11,685 bases of DNA. It comes from Armatimonadota bacterium (GTDB lineage: Bacteria > Armatimonadota > Zipacnadia > Zipacnadales > UBA11051). Of this stretch, positions 7,098 through 11,685 are shown piece after piece (positions within the stretch are counted from its first letter, which is position 1; every line of letters begins with the position of its first letter). Where the stretch lies: assembly GCA_003542955.1 (NCBI GenBank), contig DPJP01000484.1:9656-21340 (forward strand), read 5' to 3'. Made by a program: the position numbers and the translations under genes. The notes below the pieces were generated by a model that searched no databases, was not told the origin of the DNA, and saw nothing but the letters and a program-made list of their open reading frames with translations.

Positions 7098-7156
7098 CGT
7101 CCAGGAGGCGGCCCCACAGCCCTTCCCACCGCAGAAACCTACCCGCGAGGGACATG

Positions 7157-10100
7157 ATGAGATACCTTTGGCTGACCACCATGATAGCGGCGTTCATCGG
7201 CACGGCAGTAGCCGCCGCCGAGCAGCCGTGGCGGCAGTTGTATCGGGATGAAGAGGCCACGGGCGAGCCGGTGATCGCCCTGTGGCAGTTCCAGCCTGGT
7301 GCGGAGACCGCGGACACTTCGGGCCACGGGCACACGCTGACCCCGCGCGGCGATAGCCGCTTCGTCACCGGCGGCCTGTTCGGCTCGTGCCTGGAGAGCT
7401 TCCACGCGGACAGCCCGCAGGGGGCCATCACCCCCAACCATCCCCGCCTCAGCCCCAAAGGGGCCTTCACGCTGGAGCTATGGATCAAGCTCAAAACGGA
7501 TCTTGCCGCCGGAAACTGGTTCTTCCTGCTGGACAAGCAGTACCACCGCAAGGCCGGCGACCCTGAAGCGAACAAGGACTATGAGTTGTCCCTGCGCTGC
7601 CTCGAGGATGGCAAGCACCTGCTTGATGCCTACGTCGGTCACGGCGAGGAGTCATCGCACTACAGCTCGACGCCACTCACCCTCAAGGCGGGCGAGTGGA
7701 CCCATGTAGCGTTCACCTACGATGGCGCGGGCTTGGGGCGGTTCTTCGTGAACGGCGCCGTGGCCGGCGAGATGCTCCACACAGGCCGCGGCGCGGTCGC
7801 GCCCGGTCCCCATCCGCTGGTGGTCGGCGGGCGCGTCGGCAGTACCTACATCGGCTTTCCCGGGTTCATCGACCAGGTGCGAATCATGAACGGGGCGCCC
7901 GCCTGGCTCACGCCCCCACCCACTGCCGCCGTCACGGGTGGGCGGAAGGTGTTTGTGCGGGCGGAGGCCGACGCGCGGGTAAGCATACTGGTCAAGAACC
8001 CTCTGAGCCACCCGCTGCAAGGCCTGCAGGCTACCGTCACCCTCGATGGCCTGCCATCGCCGGCTGCCGGGCCGTTGCCCGTCATCCCAGCCGCGGGGCA
8101 GACCCGTGTCGCCCTGCCGGTGGATACCCACCTCAAGCCGGGCAAGTACAACCTGGTGGCACGTTTCACAGGCAAAGCCGACGAACAACCGATCACCTTC
8201 GTGGCCGAGGCGACTCTGACCCTCATGCCCCGACCGCAGCCCACGGTCTTCCCGGTCGTGGACTGGGGCATTCCCGAGCTCTCCTACAAGGTCACGGACT
8301 ACGCATCGCTCAAGGAGATCGGCTTCACGCACACGCTGTTCAGAGAGAGCGACGTGGCGGACTACGAGCGCATCTGGACGGCGGGCAAGCCGCTGGTGCC
8401 CTCCTTGACGCCCGACCAGACGATGGCTCAACTCGATACCCAACTGGCCGCCGGGCTGAAGCATATCGTCCAGGCGGACCCGGGCGAGTGGGTAGTCGGG
8501 GAGCGCGGTGAGGGGCACGAGGCGCGGCAGGTGAAGTACCGCCGGGTCAACCGCGATGGCGAGCCCCATGGCCGCATGAATGTCTGCGGGCTGTTCCCGG
8601 AAGTCCAGCAGTTTGCCTATAACGTGGGGGCCTCCGCAGGCCAGACTTTCGGTCGGCACCCGGCTCTTGAGGGGGCCCTGATCCACAGCGAAGTCCGCGA
8701 CGGCTCAACGCTCTGCTTCCATCCCCACGACCGCGCTGCGTACCGCGCCTCTTCCGGGCAGGAGATCCCCGAGCAGGCGGTGGTGCGGGAGGGCATCGGA
8801 GGGGCCCGCCGCGAGAAGTTCGTCCCCCCCAGCGGCATCGTGGCCGATGACCATCCCCTGCTCACATACTACCGCTGGTTCTGGCGCGAGGGCGATGGCT
8901 GGAATGAACTGCACTCACAAGTCCACCGCGGCCTGAAGACGGGGACCCACCCGGCGTTCTGGACCTTCAACGACCCGGCAGTGCGTTGCCCACCCATCTG
9001 GGGCAGCGGCGGCGAGTCGGACGTGCTCTCCCAGTGGACCTACACCTACCCCGATCCGCCACGCATCGGGCTCGCCACTGACGAGTTGTTTGCCATGGCC
9101 GACGGCCGGCCCGGACAGCGTGTGATGAAGATGACGCAGATCATCTGGTACCGCAACCAGACGGCCCCGAAGCTCCCGGAGAAAGAAGAGGACCGCGCGG
9201 CGTGGGAGAAGAGCGAACCCGAGGCGGCGTTCATCACCATCGCCCCCGACCACCTGCGCGAGGCGTTCTGGCTGAAGCTGGCCCGCCCGGTGCAGGGCAT
9301 CATGTACCACGGCGACAATTCGCTGGGGATGGGAAACCGCGAGCACAAGGGGGGATACCGCTACACCAACCCCGAGACGCGCACCGTCCTGGCAGAACTG
9401 ATCCACACGGTTGCCGTGCCCCTGGGTCCCGCCCTGATGCAGGTGCCGGACCCTGAGGCCGAGGTGGCCATGCTGGAGAGTTTCACCTCGATGGTCTTCG
9501 GCGCCGGCCACACCTGGGGATGGGGCAACGGATGGGTGGGAGACGTGCACCAGCTGCTCCAGTGGGCGCGCCTGCAGCCGCGCATCGTGTACGAGGAGAC
9601 GATCCTGCGCGACGGGCTGGACGGCATCAGGATACTCGTCATGCCCGGCTGCCCCGTGCTGCCCCGCAACGTCCAGCAGCGCATTGCAGACTTCCAGAGC
9701 CGCGGTGGCATCGTGGTCGGCGACCCGCAACTGGCGGCGGCGATCATCCCGGACCTCATCATTCGCCCGCCCTCCGCCGGCAGTGCGCCGGATGCCGTCA
9801 AGGCGGCGCTGCAGGCTTTGGCGGTGCAACTGCGCCGTGACCTCGCGCCGCTCTATACTCCGCCCGTGGACTCCTCCGACCCGGACGTGATCGTCCGGCG
9901 GCGGCAGTACGGCGAGACCGACTACGTCTTCGCCATCAATGACAAGCGCACGTACGGCGACTATGTCGGCCACCACCGGCTGGTCATGGAGAAGGGGCTG
10001 CCGCACGAGGCCATCGTCTCCCTCAACAAGCCAGGCGCTACTGTGTATGACCTGGTGGCCGGCCGCCCGCTGCCGACGCAGAGCAAGGCCGGGGGGCTGC

Positions 10101-10459
10101 AGTGGAAGGTCGCGCTGGGGCCGGGGGAGGGGCGGGTTTACATGGTGACGCCGCGCCCGGTGGCGAACGTGCAGGTGGAGGTTGGCAGGCGACAGCCGGC
10201 GGACCGCACGGTGGAAGTGCGGGTGCGAGTCGTCGATGCCGCCGGCCGACCGCTGCGGGCCATGATCCCCGCCCGGATCGACATCATCGACCCCGAGGGC
10301 AACCCGGCGGAGTTCAGCGGCCCCTACGGAGCCAGAGACGGTGCCGTCGCCCTGCGGCTGGAGTTGGCTGCCAACGACGCCCCGGGCACCTGGACGATCA
10401 ACGCCGGGGAGCTGGCTTCCGGCAAGGCCGGCACGGCGCAGTTCCAGTATCAACCCTGA
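7157..10459 (+). CDS. Secreted multidomain glycoside hydrolase-like protein (LamG, Ig-like, GH42-like barrel, amidotransferase-like, Ig-like)
   Basis: About 1100 residues, exported. A signal peptide (MRYLWLTTMIAAFIGTAVAA) is followed by a LamG/concanavalin-like domain at about 38-245 (VIALWQF, FTLELWIKLK, WTHVAFTYDG, RFFVNG, GFIDQVRIMN) and an Ig-like module at about 263-357. From about 364 to 800 there is a probable TIM barrel: HSEVRD (510-515) resembles the acid/base strand of GH-A enzymes with Glu512 as candidate, and LREAFWLKLARPVQGIMYHG resembles the late-barrel segment of GH42-like proteins. Residues about 815-870 (ILVMPGCPVLP, GGIVVGD) match the glutamine-amidotransferase-like middle domain found in GH42 enzymes. 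An Ig-like module ends the protein (about 1000-1100). I see no clear catalytic nucleophile; Gln661 in MTQIIWY is where I would look for it. The start could be ATG 7154 or 7157; GAGGG at 7147-7151 is better spaced for 7157. The gap to the upstream gene is 59 nt. Specificity is unknown. Confidence 0.8.
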   Translation: MRYLWLTTMIAAFIGTAVAAAEQPWRQLYRDEEATGEPVIALWQFQPGAETADTSGHGHTLTPRGDSRFVTGGLFGSCLESFHADSPQGAITPNHPRLSPKGAFTLELWIKLKTDLAAGNWFFLLDKQYHRKAGDPEANKDYELSLRCLEDGKHLLDAYVGHGEESSHYSSTPLTLKAGEWTHVAFTYDGAGLGRFFVNGAVAGEMLHTGRGAVAPGPHPLVVGGRVGSTYIGFPGFIDQVRIMNGAPAWLTPPPTAAVTGGRKVFVRAEADARVSILVKNPLSHPLQGLQATVTLDGLPSPAAGPLPVIPAAGQTRVALPVDTHLKPGKYNLVARFTGKADEQPITFVAEATLTLMPRPQPTVFPVVDWGIPELSYKVTDYASLKEIGFTHTLFRESDVADYERIWTAGKPLVPSLTPDQTMAQLDTQLAAGLKHIVQADPGEWVVGERGEGHEARQVKYRRVNRDGEPHGRMNVCGLFPEVQQFAYNVGASAGQTFGRHPALEGALIHSEVRDGSTLCFHPHDRAAYRASSGQEIPEQAVVREGIGGARREKFVPPSGIVADDHPLLTYYRWFWREGDGWNELHSQVHRGLKTGTHPAFWTFNDPAVRCPPIWGSGGESDVLSQWTYTYPDPPRIGLATDELFAMADGRPGQRVMKMTQIIWYRNQTAPKLPEKEEDRAAWEKSEPEAAFITIAPDHLREAFWLKLARPVQGIMYHGDNSLGMGNREHKGGYRYTNPETRTVLAELIHTVAVPLGPALMQVPDPEAEVAMLESFTSMVFGAGHTWGWGNGWVGDVHQLLQWARLQPRIVYEETILRDGLDGIRILVMPGCPVLPRNVQQRIADFQSRGGIVVGDPQLAAAIIPDLIIRPPSAGSAPDAVKAALQALAVQLRRDLAPLYTPPVDSSDPDVIVRRRQYGETDYVFAINDKRTYGDYVGHHRLVMEKGLPHEAIVSLNKPGATVYDLVAGRPLPTQSKAGGLQWKVALGPGEGRVYMVTPRPVANVQVEVGRRQPADRTVEVRVRVVDAAGRPLRAMIPARIDIIDPEGNPAEFSGPYGARDGAVALRLELAANDAPGTWTINAGELASGKAGTAQFQYQP

Positions 10460-10461
10460 GC

Positions 10462-10466
10462 GGAGG
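10462..10466 (+). promoter_or_regulatory. Shine-Dalgarno deciding the GTG start of the amidohydrolase gene
   Basis: GGAGG at 10462-10466 lies 3 nt after the stop codon of the preceding gene and 6 nt before a GTG at 10473. It selects this GTG over the in-frame upstream ATG at 10341, which would overlap the previous gene by 119 nt and add residues unlike the family's amino terminus. The spacing implies translational coupling. Confidence 0.75.
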
Positions 10467-10472
10467 CGCTGC

Positions 10473-11300
10473 GTGGCCATCGACATCCACAACCATCTGC
10501 ACTTCCCGTTCGGGGAGCCCTATACGCTGGAGCCGGAGCGTCTCATTGGCCCCGGCGTCCTGCGCCGCGTGTGCCTGCTCTCCGTGGGCAACGTCTGGAC
10601 CAGCTATACCCAGAACGAGGACGAGACCATCCTGCGCCTGGCCAGGACTTACGAAGGCTTCTTCGTGCCCTTTGCCCACCTGGACTTCACCAGGCAGCCG
10701 GAAAGCGTGGACGACCTCCATCGCCGGGGCTTCGCCGGCCTGAAGGCGATCTTTCCACCCTTCGCCTATGATGACGAACGCTGCTTCCCGTTCTACGAGC
10801 GCGCCGAGCGGCACCGGATGCCGATCCTCTTCCACCTCGGCGGCAGCGGGTACTTCCCGCCCGAAGAGGTCACCCTCCCCGCCCGGCGGTTCGCCAGCAA
10901 GCACATGCTGCTCATCACCATCGACCTCGTCGCCAAGCTCTTCCCCAGGCTCCCGATCATCGGCGGCCATTTCGGTGGCGGCCGCGACGACTACGAGCGG
11001 GCCATTTACACCGCGAGGGGCCACCCCAATGTCTACCTGGAGACCAGTTGCTCGTCCGTCGAGCGGGGTGAGGCCCAACTGATCAAAGACGCCCTCGAAC
11101 TGCTGGGCCCCGACAAAATCCTCTACGGCTCCGACAGCCGCCTTGACGGCCCAGTCACCAAGGTCGCCTTCTGGCAGCAACGGCTCGCCGAGACCGGGGC
11201 CGGCCCCGCCGCCGTGGAGAAGATCCTGTGGGCGAACGCCGAGGAACTGATTGGGGCTTCCGGTTTCGACCCCGGCCGCATCGTTTTGGCTGAGCAGTAG
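10473..11300 (+). CDS. Amidohydrolase-2 family metal-dependent hydrolase
   Basis: A 275-residue cytoplasmic hydrolase (no signal peptide) of the amidohydrolase-2 fold (Pfam PF04909), which includes ACMSD-like decarboxylases and sugar-lactone and dicarboxylate lactone hydrolases. The metal-site motifs are present in order: HNH at residues 6-8 (first-strand HxH), FHLGG with His121, GGHFGGG with His166, and YGSDSRLDG with Asp221. Family-typical flanks are GFAGLKAIFP, FPFYERAERHRMPILFH and ILWANAEELIG near the end. The start is GTG at 10473, giving MAIDIHNHLHF, with GGAGG 6 nt upstream. It begins 13 nt after the secreted hydrolase gene stops and ends 12 nt before the next gene starts, so the three are very probably co-transcribed. 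In this context a sugar-lactone hydrolase acting on an imported product is plausible, but that is inference from neighbours; the family fits many substrates. Confidence 0.88.
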   Translation: MAIDIHNHLHFPFGEPYTLEPERLIGPGVLRRVCLLSVGNVWTSYTQNEDETILRLARTYEGFFVPFAHLDFTRQPESVDDLHRRGFAGLKAIFPPFAYDDERCFPFYERAERHRMPILFHLGGSGYFPPEEVTLPARRFASKHMLLITIDLVAKLFPRLPIIGGHFGGGRDDYERAIYTARGHPNVYLETSCSSVERGEAQLIKDALELLGPDKILYGSDSRLDGPVTKVAFWQQRLAETGAGPAAVEKILWANAEELIGASGFDPGRIVLAEQ

Positions 11301-11312
11301 GAGAGCAGTCTC

Positions 11313-11685
11313 ATGGTGGCATACGACATCTATCAACAGCAGTGCTGCGACTTCATCAGGCTGCAGGCGTGGTATGTGTGGCATCTGCACGTGTCCCGGC
11401 GCCTGCCCTGCGAGAGCATCTTCGGGAACCAACTGGTGCGCTTCCTCTATGAGCAGCCCGCGCAGCCCGCATGGCAGGCCCTCCAGAGCGCAGTGCTCGC
11501 CGAGTGCCGCGAGCATGGCCCATCTGCTGACACCAGGGAACTCGAGGACAGCATCCTCGCGCAGGTACGGGTCTTTGTTGACGACCGCTACCTCGTCGAC
11601 GTCCTCTACCAGAGGTACGAGGAGCACTACCGCCAGGCCACGCCCTTCCACGGCTTCACCCATGACGTGAGCGGCGAGCGTCTCA
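11313..11685 (+). CDS. Unrecognised protein, 3' end cut off by the window
   Basis: The frame opening at ATG 11313 stays open to the window edge (124 codons) and I do not recognise the family. It is supported by an AGGAGA Shine-Dalgarno (11299-11304) overlapping the TAG stop of the amidohydrolase, 8 nt before the ATG, and by natural-looking composition. The visible part has no signal peptide or membrane segment. It is rich in aromatic and charged residues and looks helical: CCDFIRLQAWYVWHLHVSRR (11-30), a middle helix-like QPAWQALQSAVLAECREH, then DDRYLVDVLYQRYEEHYRQA. Cysteines at 11, 12 and 33 and several histidines are visible, but no known metal or catalytic motif. Its position as the last visible member of the operon suggests a cytoplasmic role linked to the amidohydrolase. 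A start at the following GTG (11316) is possible but not needed. Confidence 0.7.
   Translation, partial: MVAYDIYQQQCCDFIRLQAWYVWHLHVSRRLPCESIFGNQLVRFLYEQPAQPAWQALQSAVLAECREHGPSADTRELEDSILAQVRVFVDDRYLVDVLYQRYEEHYRQATPFHGFTHDVSGERL

Noticed and set aside
8915..10492. 525-codon minus-strand open frame opposite the secreted hydrolase-like gene
   Set aside because: Histidine/arginine/valine-rich composition typical of antisense frames, no ribosome-binding support, fully covered by a domain-bearing plus-strand gene.
10398..11663. 421-codon minus-strand open frame opposite the amidohydrolase and the last gene
   Set aside because: Both plus-strand genes have good Shine-Dalgarno sequences and one has clear active-site motifs; the antisense frame has neither.

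Overview
The window is GC-rich bacterial chromosome (roughly two thirds GC by eye) with dense, mostly plus-strand genes. Nothing in it fixes the phylum. The mixture of a large GDH2-type NAD-glutamate dehydrogenase and secreted LamG/HEAT/sugar-binding proteins is reminiscent of environmental, saccharolytic lineages such as Armatimonadota or the Planctomycetes group, but that is an impression and not a demonstration.

Layout. (1) 1-662, minus strand: the 5' four fifths of hisF (imidazole glycerol-phosphate synthase cyclase subunit), running off the left edge. (2) 663-1050: divergent intergenic region with hairpins, one pair lying directly against the hisF ribosome-binding site. (3) 1051-4161, plus: a 1036-residue NAD-dependent glutamate dehydrogenase of the large (about 115 kDa) class, with a perfect 13-bp inverted repeat inside the coding sequence at 1499-1536. 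(4) 4263-5081, plus: a radical SAM protein of the spore-photoproduct-lyase-like family, separated from the dehydrogenase by a perfect 12-bp inverted repeat. (5) 5082-6071: about 1 kb with no gene I can defend, possibly containing decayed coding sequence. (6) 6072-11685, plus: four closely spaced genes that look like one operon. They are a secreted HEAT-repeat protein fused to a glycoside-hydrolase-2-type sugar-binding domain; a secreted 1100-residue protein with a LamG domain, an Ig-like domain, a GH-A/GH42-like barrel, a glutamine-amidotransferase-like middle domain and a C-terminal Ig-like domain; a cytoplasmic amidohydrolase-2 family hydrolase; and the start of an unrecognised protein that runs off the right edge.

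How the genes may work together. The last block is the accessory part: two exported carbohydrate-directed proteins followed by a cytoplasmic metal-dependent hydrolase, with 13-nt and 12-nt gaps and strong Shine-Dalgarno sequences at the last two junctions. The simplest reading is a small carbohydrate-processing locus, with binding and cleavage outside the cytoplasm and processing of a product (perhaps a sugar lactone or related acid) inside. The substrate cannot be read from sequence. The first half of the window is housekeeping nitrogen and histidine metabolism.
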